Of a stretch of DNA of 64,000 nt, positions 45,029 through 62,389 are shown one piece after another. Position 1 is the stretch's first letter, and every line of letters begins with the position of its first letter. Under the pieces are notes generated by a model that was not told where the DNA came from, made no database searches, and saw nothing but the letters and a program-made list of their open reading frames with translations. A program made the position numbers and the translations under genes. The stretch lies in NCBI GenBank assembly GCA_016192455.1, contig JACPUC010000011.1:159711-223710 (forward strand), in the 5' to 3' direction. The stretch comes from Candidatus Tectimicrobiota bacterium. GTDB lineage: Bacteria; JACPUC01.

Positions 45029-46362
45029 TCGGAGGGTCTCACAAAGCTTGGCGCCATCCTGGCTGACCCATGACGCGGCGCCGGCACCCGGCGCTCGCCT
45101 CCGTTCGGAGCGCCGTTCGCGGCCAGCACCTTGACGAGCAGCTTGCGCATCGCGCGGGTCACCATCGTCCGATCGAAGCAGCGCAGCGCCGCCCGCCGCC
45201 CGTTTTCTCCCAGCCGCGCCCGCAGCGGCGGCTGCTCGTGGAGCCGGAGGATGGCTTGCCGCAAGGCGTCGGCATCGCCGGGTGGGACGACAATCCCACA
45301 GTCGTGCTCTCGCGCCAGGCGGGCGAGATCGCTCGACTCCTCGACGAGGGCGATGAAGGGCCGACCGACGGCGGCGATGCCGTACACCTTGCTCGGCGCG
45401 ACCATCCCATGAAGCCCGCCCCGCAGCGGGATGAGATGGAGGTCCACGGCGGACAGGCTGTAGGCGAGGTGTTCCCTGGGCTGGTAGGGCAGGAAGCGGA
45501 CGTTCCGCAGACCCCAGGCCGTGGCCTTCTCCTGCAGCACCCGTTTCGACGCCCCCTCGCCGATGAAGAGGAAGAGGAGGTCCGCTTCGCGGCGCAGGGC
45601 GGCCGCGGCCTCCAGCACCGTCTCCAGCCCTTGCGCCACGCCGAGATTGCCGGAGTAGCCGACGACGAAGGCGCCTTCCGGCGCGTGCCGGGCGCGGAAC
45701 CAGTTCTCTTCAGGCGCCACGGGCCTGATCGCCGCCGTGTCAACCCAGTTGTGAACCACCGTCGCCTTCGTCCTGATGGGGGCTTTCCTTGCCAGCAGCT
45801 CCAGCATGTCGTCGCTCAGCGCGACAACGTGATCGGCGCCTCGCAGGGTGGCGCGCGTGATGCGCTCGAGCGTCCAGAGGATGAAGCGGTTCTTCACCTT
45901 GCCGCTGAGGCGCGCGATGTCGGGGAAGACGTCCTGGCAACTGAAGATCATGGGACAGCGCCGCAGCCTGGCGACCAGAAGACCCAACACCCCAAGCACC
46001 GGCGGGTCCGTCTGCGTCACGAGCAACGATGGGCGATGGAAGCAGAGCGCGCATGCGGCGGAGATGAAAAACGTGGCGAGGTTGCACAACCGTCCGATGA
46101 AGTTCCGCTTCGCAAATCTCGTGTGCCGGCAGCGCAGGACCTCGATGTTCTTGTACCGCTCCCGACGGAAGGGGAGCATCGGCCGCCGCCGGCCATTGAG
46201 TGTGCTCGCGCCGACAAGGGGGCTTCCCGCCACGACGGTGATCGGCAGACTTCCCGAGAGGTCTTCGCAGAGCTCCGTCAAAAACTGACCGGTCGCCTCG
46301 ACGTCCGGAAAGAAGGAGCGATTGAGAAACGTGACGGACCGCGTCGTAGCCCTTCTCCTCAT
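45025..46362 (-). CDS. WbuB-like glycosyltransferase family 4
   Basis: 445 residues. SVTFLNRSFFPDVEATGQFL is the WbuB/WcaI-type N-terminus, LVTQTDPPVLGVLGLL the acceptor loop, and VVGYSGNLGVAQGLETVL with VAPSKVYGIAAVGRPFIAL the donor domain. WbuB-type enzymes often add the second sugar to the undecaprenyl-linked residue, in line with its overlap with the initiating transferase gene. The tail (about 40 residues) is Arg/Pro-rich. Confidence 0.88.
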   Translation of the reverse strand: MRRRATTRSVTFLNRSFFPDVEATGQFLTELCEDLSGSLPITVVAGSPLVGASTLNGRRRPMLPFRRERYKNIEVLRCRHTRFAKRNFIGRLCNLATFFISAACALCFHRPSLLVTQTDPPVLGVLGLLVARLRRCPMIFSCQDVFPDIARLSGKVKNRFILWTLERITRATLRGADHVVALSDDMLELLARKAPIRTKATVVHNWVDTAAIRPVAPEENWFRARHAPEGAFVVGYSGNLGVAQGLETVLEAAAALRREADLLFLFIGEGASKRVLQEKATAWGLRNVRFLPYQPREHLAYSLSAVDLHLIPLRGGLHGMVAPSKVYGIAAVGRPFIALVEESSDLARLAREHDCGIVVPPGDADALRQAILRLHEQPPLRARLGENGRRAALRCFDRTMVTRAMRKLLVKVLAANGAPNGGERRVPAPRHGSARMAPSFVRPSE

Positions 46363-46519
46363 GCGGTTTTTTGGCAGTTCCCCATGGGCGCGCCGCCCAC
46401 CCGCGAAGCGATGAAAATGGGATATGCCTGGCGGTACCGTTTACGGTACGACATCGCGCGTTCGGAGGTGCGTTCCAATCCGTCGAAGGGAAGAACCGTG
46501 GAGTGGATGAGCACCGCTT

Positions 46520-46547
46520 GTAGGGGCGGTTCGCGAACCGCCCCTAC
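46520..46547. repeat. Perfect palindrome GTAGGGGCGG...CCGCCCCTAC
   Basis: A 28-nt perfect inverted repeat (arms GTAGGGGCGGTTCG and CGAACCGCCCCTAC). Palindromes of this type with GTAGGGGC ends are dispersed intergenic repeats in many environmental bacteria. It differs from the six composite repeats of the EPS locus. Confidence 0.7.
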
Positions 46548-46586
46548 ACCTCTTCACACGTGCGCGGGGTCGAACCTGCGGGGGAA

Positions 46587-46606
46587 GGGCGGGGCAAGCC
46601 CCGCCC
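46587..46606. repeat. Second GC palindrome GGGCGGGG-CAAG-CCCCGCCC
   Basis: An 8-bp stem with a 4-nt loop, 40 bp from the 28-nt palindrome and sharing its GCCCCTAC end. The pair is probably two half-modules of one dispersed repeat or a bidirectional terminator. Confidence 0.55.
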
Positions 46607-46834
46607 CTACGCGATGCTCCGTCTCCCTTGTGGTTCTCATCGCTTCCGCGCACCTCAGCGGTCCAGATTCAACGCCGAGGTGTACAGGTACATTCTCGTG
46701 ACAGCTCAACCACGTAGAGAGTCTTTTTTCTTGGCAGAGGTGTTTTCACCGTCAGGCGGAAGTAAGAAGGCTATCGTCAGCCACGCAGGTCTCTTTCCCC
46801 TCGCAGCCATCGATCGATGTGGAGACAAGACCAC

Positions 46835-49243
46835 TCAGATCGCCGCGCCGTTTGGGCCACCGCTGTCGGTGTAGTAGGAGCGGTAGTAGCGGTAGTAGTA
46901 GTCATAGGTGTGATGCCCAAGCCGCATGGCATTGAAGACGCAGCCCAGGATCGGCGCGTTGACCGAACGCAGTTGGGCGATGCTGTGCCGCACCGACTCC
47001 GGCGTCGCAATCCCATGCCGCGAGATGAGGAGGATGCCGTCCACCTTGGGAGCGAGCACCGCCACATCCGAGACCGGCAGCAGGGGGGGGCTGTCGATGA
47101 GCACGAGGTCATAGGCGTCGGCCAGCTCTCTCAGGATTCCCCCGCAGCTCTGCTGCGACAGAAGCTCGGAGGGGTTCGGGGGGATAAACCCCGCCGGCAG
47201 CAGGGAGAGGTTTTCGATGGAGGTGGGACGCGCCTGCGCCGCGGTCCGCTGACGATCGCCGAACGCATCCGTGAAGCCGGGCTGGCGCTCCATTCCGAAG
47301 AGGGTGTGGAGTGCGGGTCGGCGAAGGTCCAGGTCGAGAAGGAGCGTCTTCAGACCCAAGTTCGCCATCGCCACGCCGAGGTTCGCCACGGTGGTCGTCT
47401 TGCCTTCGCCGGGAAGCGAGCTGGTCACCAGGAGCGTCTTCAGCGGCCGGTTCAAGCCGGTGAAGCGGATGTTCGTGCGCAGGGATCGATAGGCTTCCGA
47501 AATGTGCGACTTGGGATGTTTGACGAGCGCCAGCTTGTCGCTCTGTTGGGCGGCCGGCGATTTCCCGTTCAAGCTGAAGCGGGGCTTGGTGAAATCCAAG
47601 ATCACGCCATAGAGGGGCAGCCGCGTCACCTGCTCGAGCTCCATCGGCGAGTGGATGGTCTGGTCGATCCATTCCAGCAGGAAGCTGAGGCCGATGCCGG
47701 CCATGAGTCCGAGCACCGCCCCCAGGAGCAGGGAGCGGGGCGCGCGGGGCTCGATCGGCATCCTGGGCGTGCGCGCGGGATTGAGGATGCGCACGTTCCC
47801 CACCGTCGAGGCCTTGACGATGCGGGCCTCCTCGTACTTGTTCAACAGGAGCGTGTAGAGGTTCTCGTTGACTTTCGCCGTGCGGGTCAGGGCGACGAGC
47901 TGCTGCTCCTTCGCCGGCAGGTTCTGCAGGTCCTCCTGGTAGCGACGCAGCACCACGCCGAGCGCCTGCTTATGGTTGCGGAGGTTGTCGAGGCTCTTGC
48001 GGACCGACGTCCGGATGCGCTCCTTCGCCGCCTCGATGCGGATGTCGACCTGACGCACCTCCAGGCTGTTCTCCCGGAAGCGTTCCAGGAGGGCGCGCTT
48101 TTCGATTTCGAGCTGCGCCAGCGTGCCGACGAGGCTTGCAATCACCGGATCGGTGAGGATGCCGCCCGAGAGGACGAAGCTCGGGTCCTTCCCTTCCGCG
48201 AGGCTGGCGAGAAGACCCTCGATTTGCGCCTCCTGCAGCTCCAGCTTGGATTTCTCCAGCTCGAAGTTCGCCACCTGGGTGACGAGGGCGTCCGCCTCGC
48301 TGCTCAACATCGCGGCATGCTCGCTGCGCTTGTAGGCGATGAGCTTGTTCTCGGCCTCTTCAAGCTTCGCGCGCAGGCTGAGGAGCTGCTCATCGAGGAA
48401 TTTCTCGGTCTGCGCCGCCTCCTGCGAGCGGTACTGGATGTTCTGCAAGTGGTAGCTGCGCGCCAGCTCGTTGACGATGTCCCGCGCGATCCGCGGCTGG
48501 TTGGACTGGGCGCGCAGATGCAGGACATTGGTGCTGCGGCCGACCTGGTCGACGATGATGCGCTCGCGCAAGTCTTCGGCCGCGTCCGTCGGATCGAGGA
48601 AACTCAGCGCCACCGGATACGCCTCGGCGCTCAGCCCCTCCTTGAGCGCGAAACTCAGGCCGGGAAGAGAGACCTCTATCCCTGGTCTGCCGATGGCGAG
48701 CCGCTGTCCCGCTTCATCCCGAACGGCGTAGGCCCCCCGCAAGCTTGGCGGCAGGGGTTCCAACAGGAGTCTCCTGCCATGCCACGGCGGCTCCGCCTTC
48801 AGGAGCACAATGCTCGGCAGTTGCGGCGGCTCGGTGCTGATGCCGGGCAGGCGGTCAAGGAAGGTTTTCAATCCCACCCGGAGCTGATCGAACGTCGTGC
48901 TCCACTCGAGGCGATAATTCAGCTTCAGTTGGTCAATCACCTGCATGGCCAAGCCGCGGCTTTTGATGATCTCCCGCTCGGCTTCATAGGCGGAGGACTG
49001 CGGCGCCAGGTCCAACCCCTCGAAGATTTGCAGCCCGCTCTCCCGCTTCTCGACGATGAGCGTGGTGGAAGCCTGGTAGACGAGGTCAGTGTTGAAGTTC
49101 ATGAACGCCGCAATGAGGATCGCCGCCAGCAGGCAGGCGATGATCAACCTCGTATGAGATCGGAGGATCTTCAGGTAGTCGCGGAGGGAGGGCGCCTCCT
49201 CCGTTTCTTGGAGGTCCGCAAGGTGTTCTGGAAGTCTATCCAT
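46835..49243 (-). CDS. wzc: Wzc-type polysaccharide co-polymerase and tyrosine autokinase
   Basis: 802 residues. N-terminal Wzz domain with TM1 at about residues 33-48 (LIIACLLAAILIAAF); a long periplasmic coiled-coil region (about 250-480); a PRMPIEPRAP-type Pro-rich segment before TM2 (LLLGAVLGLMAGIGLSFLL, about 500); then the BY-kinase domain with Walker A SSLPGEGKTTT (about 602), Walker A' LLLDLDLRRP, Walker B VLIDSPPLLPVSD and a C-terminal Tyr cluster (YDYYYRYYRSYY) that is autophosphorylated. It controls chain length and docks on the outer-membrane export protein. It is the second gene of the long minus-strand array, behind the giant repeat protein. Confidence 0.96.
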   Translation of the reverse strand: MDRLPEHLADLQETEEAPSLRDYLKILRSHTRLIIACLLAAILIAAFMNFNTDLVYQASTTLIVEKRESGLQIFEGLDLAPQSSAYEAEREIIKSRGLAMQVIDQLKLNYRLEWSTTFDQLRVGLKTFLDRLPGISTEPPQLPSIVLLKAEPPWHGRRLLLEPLPPSLRGAYAVRDEAGQRLAIGRPGIEVSLPGLSFALKEGLSAEAYPVALSFLDPTDAAEDLRERIIVDQVGRSTNVLHLRAQSNQPRIARDIVNELARSYHLQNIQYRSQEAAQTEKFLDEQLLSLRAKLEEAENKLIAYKRSEHAAMLSSEADALVTQVANFELEKSKLELQEAQIEGLLASLAEGKDPSFVLSGGILTDPVIASLVGTLAQLEIEKRALLERFRENSLEVRQVDIRIEAAKERIRTSVRKSLDNLRNHKQALGVVLRRYQEDLQNLPAKEQQLVALTRTAKVNENLYTLLLNKYEEARIVKASTVGNVRILNPARTPRMPIEPRAPRSLLLGAVLGLMAGIGLSFLLEWIDQTIHSPMELEQVTRLPLYGVILDFTKPRFSLNGKSPAAQQSDKLALVKHPKSHISEAYRSLRTNIRFTGLNRPLKTLLVTSSLPGEGKTTTVANLGVAMANLGLKTLLLDLDLRRPALHTLFGMERQPGFTDAFGDRQRTAAQARPTSIENLSLLPAGFIPPNPSELLSQQSCGGILRELADAYDLVLIDSPPLLPVSDVAVLAPKVDGILLISRHGIATPESVRHSIAQLRSVNAPILGCVFNAMRLGHHTYDYYYRYYRSYYTDSGGPNGAAI

Positions 49244-49288
49244 CGCTGCTCATCGAGGTTGGGGCATTAAAGTGGAATGGGAGAGACT

Positions 49289-57097
<7,809 letters not shown>

Positions 57098-57384
57098 CCC
57101 CGCAAGGATTCTGAAGAAGAGGCGCGGCGGCCGGTTGCGTCGGTGGTTTGCGCTCCGCAGGAGGGCGGAACTCTCCGGAGTAACCCAAGCTGTGGGATGA
57201 AAGGCGTCGACATCGCCATGCGGAGGAAGCGGGGAGAACCGTCGGTCATTATGGAGAATCTGTGTGGACTATTCCGTGTCTCGACGACGGGGAGAAAGAT
57301 GCCGCCGATCGGCAAGAGCCAGGGGAAGGAGTTGATAGTTTGTCAGGATCTTTGCCACCACGCGCCGCCGGCTTCTCGTCTTTT

Positions 57385-58425
57385 TCATAGCTTGCCGGCG
57401 AACGTCCAATGGAATGGCTGCGCGCTGTCGCTCAAATGTTTGATGTGTTCCAAAAGCATATCAACCGCGTACGTACTTGGCTCCGCCGCGCCGCCTCTCC
57501 GCGTCTCGGTGCTGAAGATGGTGAACCAGATGGCGATGTGGTCCAACCAGGCGCTGGAGGTTGTGGTGAAGTGCAGGGTCAGACGCCGGCGGCTGCTCGC
57601 CCACTCTTGCAGCCGGCGGCGCTGGCGCTCCGTGAGTTTATCGCAGACGATGTGGAGGCGGACGCGTGGAAACTTGCGGTAAAGGCGCCTCAAGTAGGTG
57701 AGCAGGTCGCCATGCCGGCTGGCGCTGGGGGCGCCGGGCGCGTCGCCGTTCTCGTGTCCGGCGAGCGCCGCCAGCAGCGTGCTCGGTTCGACCTGGTCAG
57801 CCGCGGCGACAAGGCGAGGAGCCTGCTCTCCCCTGACTGAGTCCTCTCTCGGCCGGCCGCTCTCGTCCGTGCCCGCCCTCGGCGCGTTCCTGTCAACCGC
57901 CAAGGCAAGGGCGTGGACCTCGCGGTTGAGATAGAAGCCAACGATCCTCGCTTGCTGGGGGCTGGGGTCGCCGTGCGGGCTCCCATTGCCGCCGCCGCCC
58001 GCCGCGGTTGCGGGCATGCCGGTGGACAAGATGCGGTAGACGCTGGCGGGACTGAGATTCGACACCGTGGCGAGCATCTGCAAGGTCCAGCGCCGGTTGC
58101 CGTCAGGCGGCGCCGAGCGGGCCAACTCAAGCACCTGCATCTTTTCCCTGGTTGAGATGCGCGCTCGCGGCCCGCGCGGCAAATCGTTCAAGCCGTCGAG
58201 GCGATGCTGTAGAAAGCGTCGCTGCCACTTCAAACTGTTGCACAAACTTAGCCCGGTATGCTGGCAAATCTCCTTCCAAGTTCGCCCCTGAGCCGCCAGG
58301 AGAATGAGCTTGGCGCGTTGCGCCAGGCGTTTTTCCTGCGTGCGCTCCGTCGCCAGGGCGGATAACCTCCGCTGCTCCTCTGGATCGAGGTTCAGTCTGG
58401 CTCGCGGTCGTCCGCGTCGCGCCAT
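57385..58425 (-). CDS. IS630-type transposase, probably inactive
   Basis: 346 residues. The N-terminal half is a tandem HTH (TWKEICQHTGLSLCNSLKWQRRFL; LSPASVYRIL). The C-terminal half follows the IS630 DDE_3 plan: ARIVGFYLNREVHALALAVD (first Asp), VRLHIVCDKLTERQ (second Asp) and LHFTTTSSAWLDHIAIWF. In active relatives the last motif is WLNQVERWF, so the catalytic Glu is Ala here. The stretch after the first Asp is also changed (RNAPRAG for EKSQIQA). GC-rich, no flanking inverted repeat recognised. A dead or repurposed transposase. Confidence 0.75.
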   Translation of the reverse strand: MARRGRPRARLNLDPEEQRRLSALATERTQEKRLAQRAKLILLAAQGRTWKEICQHTGLSLCNSLKWQRRFLQHRLDGLNDLPRGPRARISTREKMQVLELARSAPPDGNRRWTLQMLATVSNLSPASVYRILSTGMPATAAGGGGNGSPHGDPSPQQARIVGFYLNREVHALALAVDRNAPRAGTDESGRPREDSVRGEQAPRLVAAADQVEPSTLLAALAGHENGDAPGAPSASRHGDLLTYLRRLYRKFPRVRLHIVCDKLTERQRRRLQEWASSRRRLTLHFTTTSSAWLDHIAIWFTIFSTETRRGGAAEPSTYAVDMLLEHIKHLSDSAQPFHWTFAGKL

Positions 58426-59486
58426 GGCAGTCCTCCTCGCATGCGTGGACCAACCTCTCGGCGTCGTAGAGCGAAAACGAAAAATAGACTCGCTACCTTA
58501 CCCTCACAAAAGCTCGTTCAGTGGCAAGGTTCGGCGTCGCGGCGTGGGGGTGAAGCATGGCAATGAGCATCGCTGAGGCGGCGCGCTGAAACTGCCCGAG
58601 GCGCGCCGGTATTCCAATCGAGGATATAGCTCCGCCCTCTGCGTTACAAAAAAGCTTTTCACCGTGTGGCATGGCGCCTTCATCATCGTTGTTGCGTTGG
58701 ACTGTAGAGCGACCATACCACCATAATGAGGATTCTGTCAAGAAAAAAATGTATGACAACGCACGATAGAGTCATAGTTGTGTTATAGGTATAACGATAA
58801 AATAACAATATATTACTTTCGAGGTAGATAGTTCAGAAATAAAAAAATTAATGCTGGCTAGTAACTACTGTAAGTATTGGATAAATTCTCCGCGTTTGTG
58901 CTTCTTCAAAGGGGGAACGCCACCAGCCAAGGCCTCTGGCGAGCCTTGCCGGCGCGCCCGCGGCGGTCCCTGGGCGTCGTGCCGGGGGCGGCGACGGCGG
59001 CGGGGGCCGGCATTCCGCGCGGCGGGGGGGGCCCGCGCCACCCCAAGGGAGATCGTTTGCAGCAAGGGGGAGCGTGAAGGCTATGGAGAAGTCGCATCCC
59101 GCCGGGGCCCGGTCTCTTGCAGGGCGGGGCCGCGGCTACGTTGGCGGGGGGGCGTCCGGCGCCCAGCGGGAGGAGGGAGCAAGACGCGCATGAGCCGCGG
59201 CGCTGCCAGGAATGGGCGGCAGCGCTGGGCGGGCGTTGGGGAGGAACTGCGCGGCGGAACCTTTCCCGCATCGCCGCCTCCGACGGCTTCGCCAGGGGGC
59301 GACTGGCGGGGAAGCCGACGGTCACGGGAAGGGGAGTTCTGGGTGCAACGAAGCGCGGCGGCGGGCCGGGAGCGCAGCAGCGCGTCACGCTCCCGACCGA
59401 TGCCTCCGCAAGGCACGCCTCCGCCTCGGAGCGACTTCCGCCTCCGCCCAGCGGGGAGGGTAGCGGCAATAGCGGCGCGCCAAGGC
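58426..59486. other. Non-coding stretch with an AT-rich core
   Basis: 1,061 bp with no gene that I can support. 58735-58890 is sharply AT-rich and contains the perfect dyad GTTATAGGTATAAC at 58783-58796. The following 600 bp swing to very high GC with C/G runs; open frames there lack starts, ribosome binding sites and known motifs. The abrupt composition switch suggests a junction between DNA of different origin. Confidence 0.5.
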
Positions 59487-60601
59487 TCACTCTCCCGGAG
59501 CCCAACCCAACCTTTTCAAACAGCCGTACAGGCGGCGCAGCAGCTCGCATTCGTCAGCATCGAGGGCCTTGTCGTCGATGCAGGTGGAGATCACATCCGC
59601 AAAGGCGCGCGCATGGAGGCTGCGAACTTCCTCCTGAGTCAAGCCGAGATGTTTCTTTTTCTCGACCAAGAGAGCAAGTTCCTCCTCGCTCACCTCCAGG
59701 TCGCTCAAGACCGTTTTCAGCGCTTCCCAGTACCCGTGCAGGGCATCCTGCCGTTGGCCTGGCACGGCAGCCCTGCTGACCGCGCTCACGCCGAGCGGCG
59801 CCCCGCCGCCTCCCCGGGTCTTGAACCGCGCGCCGCGCTGGAGACCAGCGGCGGCTTGCGTTCCCAGGCAATCCTCATGAAAACTCTCGATGAACTTGTA
59901 GGCCTTGAGTTTGGCAAGGTCTCCAAAGGTCCGCAGGCGCCGGTCGGTCATCGCCCGCAGGTACACCCCCCACAGATGTGCCGCCGCCGCGTCGGCCGCC
60001 GCCTGGTGCGCCGCGGCATGCGGGATACCATGCGCCTGGCAGGCATCGTCGAGGGAGCAGCGCCCGCCGAGACCAATCATCGGGCGCAAGTACATCAGGC
60101 AGAGATGGGGCGGAGAATCGCGCAGCCCAACGCGCTGCAACTCATCTTGCAGGAAGCGGATGTCGAAGTAGACATTGTAGGCCGCCACGACAGACTCCTG
60201 GAGAGCTTGGACAACGTTTCCGGCAATCTCCTCGAAGCGCGGCGCAGCCGCGACATCGGCGTCCGTTATCCCATGAATCTCCGTGGCCGCCATCCGCCGG
60301 CTCGGATTGACCAGGCTGTCGAGGACCATCCGCGGTTCCCTTCCCGGCTCGATGCGGATGATCGAAACCTCGACCACGCGGTCGATGCCTGGGTGCAGGC
60401 CGGGCCCGCGCGCACCGCTTCCATGAGCCGCTCGAAGCCCGGACGCTGCATCGTCGTGCCCGTAAAGGTGTCGCGGTACCATCGCGCGGGACCGTCGTTC
60501 TGCTCCGCCCAGCGCTTCAGGTCCGGCTCCTGGCTGGCGTGCTTCTGACCGGCGTTGCTGACCCTGACATAGATCGCCGCGCACCGCTGCTGGCTTGCCA
60601 T
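59487..60601 (-). pseudogene. Chimeric pseudogene: serine recombinase N-terminus joined to a DnaQ-like exonuclease
   Basis: From ATG 60601 (AAGGAGGG 5 nt upstream) about 65 codons encode a serine-recombinase catalytic N-terminus (AAIYVRVSNAGQKHASQEPD with the nucleophilic Ser, YRDTFTGTTMQRPGFERLME). Near 60400-60410 the homology switches to another frame encoding a DEDD exonuclease from GLHPGIDRVVEVSIIRI on: ATEIHGITDADV, Exo II NVYFDIRFL, Exo III HQAAADAAAAHL, and a helical TerB-like C-terminus (SEEELALLVEKKKHLGLTQE). The Exo I motif (DxET) that should precede GLHPG is missing. A deletion has fused two genes out of frame, so neither product should be active. Confidence 0.75.
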
Positions 60602-61247
60602 GCTTGCCCTCCTTTTCGTTGATCCGGCAAGGAGCTTAGCAGGCAACTCTCCCGCTGTCATCTTTAGATGAGAACGAAGGCGTTTTCAGGAGAGCCGCCC
60701 TTTGATTTCCCAGGGCTTGCCGAGACGATGGGAGCCGATACTGACATTGAGAGGTAGGCGCGGCGTCCGAGGATGCCGGGGGCGGGAGTTGGATGGCATG
60801 CAGCGGTGGCACACCGCAGGAGGGTTTGGAAGACTCCGGCATGAGTCCGCCGAGAGGCCGAGGTTCAGGGAGCTTTCCTGGCTCCGGCCCTCGCAGCGGA
60901 CCGACAAGCGTGAACTCAGCCGACCAGTGTAACGCGCCGGCCTTCCCTTCGTTGCTGAGTGCTCGGCTCCGTCTGCTTCCACCCTCACTGGAGAATGGCA
61001 GCAAACCCGCCCCTGCCTCAGCCTCCGGAGCGGCCGCATCTGGAAGCTTTGCGAGCCCAACCACGGCACGGAGCAGCAAGGCCGGAGGGTGATAGGGAGC
61101 CGCTCACATGACCTTCCGAGTCGCCTATTGAGCCAGCCCGTTAAGATCGCGCCTTCTACGCCGCGGTCGCGTTCTCACTGATGGGCTGTTAGCGAAGTGG
61201 AGACTGCTCCCTGCTCCTCTTTTGGCGGCACGCCCGATGAAAGTGTC
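60602..61247. other. Intergenic stretch, no gene seen
   Basis: 646 bp between the chimeric pseudogene and the HTH gene. Short open frames on both strands have no ribosome binding site and no recognisable motif. No strong hairpin or repeat noticed. Confidence 0.5.
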
Positions 61248-61763
61248 TCACGTCGTCATAGGTGCGTCGACGTCGGGCGAGTGGTTCAGCAGGGACCGCA
61301 CCGACAGCTCGCGGTTGAGACGGTCAACAATCTTGTCGCGGGTGGCCGGGTCCGCCGCGCCGATGGCGTTCAAGACGACAGCCTGGAAGTTCTTGTGTTC
61401 GTTCACGTCCCACATCATCTTCCAGGCCTCCACCTGGAACCTGAGCTGCGCCAGGATGGAGTCGATGACCCGCACGATGGCCGTGGCCTTCACCTTCGGG
61501 TCGCCTTCGAGCTTCTTCAGGAGCTTGTGGGCGCGCTCGTTGATGGTGAAGAGCTGCTCCATCACCGCCAGGCCCCGGTCGACGATCTTTTTCGCCCGGT
61601 TCACATCGACGGCCTGGGCGGCGGTGCGGGCGCCGAGCTTGCGCAGTCGCTCCCTGACGGAGTTCGGATGCACCCCGACCTGCTTGGCGATCTGGTTGGC
61701 GTTCAACCCCTGTTTCCGAAAGCTCAACAGCTCTTCATCACTGAATTTTTGTGGGCTGGGCAT
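61248..61763 (-). CDS. HTH protein, phage small-terminase-like
   Basis: 171 residues. An N-terminal helix-turn-helix (SDEELLSFRKQGLNANQIAK ... HPNSVRERLRKLG, residues about 8-44) is followed by an all-helical region with KKLEGDPKVKATAIVRVIDS and a long amphipathic helix. Similar HTH-plus-helical proteins occur as phage small terminases or regulators, but no large terminase is visible. GGAGG lies about 13 nt before the ATG. It is separated from the IS630 element by under 40 bp. Confidence 0.55.
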   Translation of the reverse strand: MPSPQKFSDEELLSFRKQGLNANQIAKQVGVHPNSVRERLRKLGARTAAQAVDVNRAKKIVDRGLAVMEQLFTINERAHKLLKKLEGDPKVKATAIVRVIDSILAQLRFQVEAWKMMWDVNEHKNFQAVVLNAIGAADPATRDKIVDRLNRELSVRSLLNHSPDVDAPMTT

Positions 61764-61801
61764 GATGTTCTAGCGGAACCTCCATAACTATCTATCTGAT
61801 A

Positions 61802-62389
61802 CTAAGTTGCGTTCATATGGATATTAACGATGCAGTCGAACCCGGTGAGGCTGGCGATGCGCGCGGGATCGTGCTCCAAGGCGCGGAGGGCGTCGACCAA
61901 GCGATCTTCGACGGCCTGGAGACTGGGGAAGACGCGGTTGGCGAACCACTTCTCCCGCAGCTCGTCCCACAGGTGTTCGGTGGGGTTGAGTTCAGGGCTG
62001 TAGGGCGGCAGGGACACCAGGCGGACGTTTTGCGGTACGACGAGCTCCTTGGCGCGATGCCAGCCGGCGCCGTCCAGGACCATGAGGATGAACTCCTTGG
62101 CATGACGCTGGGCGACCTCCGCCAAAAAGTACGACATCGTCCCGGCGTTGACGTACGGCAAGACGAGGCTGTCGAGGACGCCGTCATGGGGGCTGAGGGC
62201 GGCAAAGGCATAGGTGTACTCCCGCACGAGCTGGCGTCCCGGTCGGGGCCGCATGCCGCGCGGCGCCCAGCGGCGCCGCGGATCGCTCAGGCGTCCGAAG
62301 GCCGCTTCGTCCTGGAACATGAGGCGCACCGGGCGTCCACGTCGCGGGGCACAGCGCCTCAGGGTGCTGGCGACGAGCCTGGCGAGGTT
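61802..62389 (-). CDS. IS630 transposase OrfB part (DDE domain)
   Basis: The catalytic part of the transposase. It is entered by -1 frameshift at TTTAAAAAAAC (62397-62387), continuing KKNLARLVASTLRRC; an internal ATG at 62329 gives a 175-residue product. All three catalytic residues are present: FQDEAAFG, LMVLDGAGWH and LNPTEHLW. The TAG stop lies inside the left inverted repeat. Confidence 0.85.
   Translation of the reverse strand, partial: NLARLVASTLRRCAPRRGRPVRLMFQDEAAFGRLSDPRRRWAPRGMRPRPGRQLVREYTYAFAALSPHDGVLDSLVLPYVNAGTMSYFLAEVAQRHAKEFILMVLDGAGWHRAKELVVPQNVRLVSLPPYSPELNPTEHLWDELREKWFANRVFPSLQAVEDRLVDALRALEHDPARIASLTGFDCIVNIHMNAT

Larger units (their letters stand above)
46363..46834. 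other. Intergenic stretch holding palindromic repeats
   Basis: 472 bp between the Wzc gene and the WbuB-like gene. Two GC-rich palindromes are present (46520-46547 and 46587-46606). No open frame with a ribosome binding site or family motif is seen. Confidence 0.6.

Noticed and set aside
58851-60548. Plus-strand frame of about 565 codons across 58.9-60.5 kb
   Set aside because: Its second half is antisense to the exonuclease remnant and its first half is low-complexity Arg/Gly/Pro sequence without motifs.
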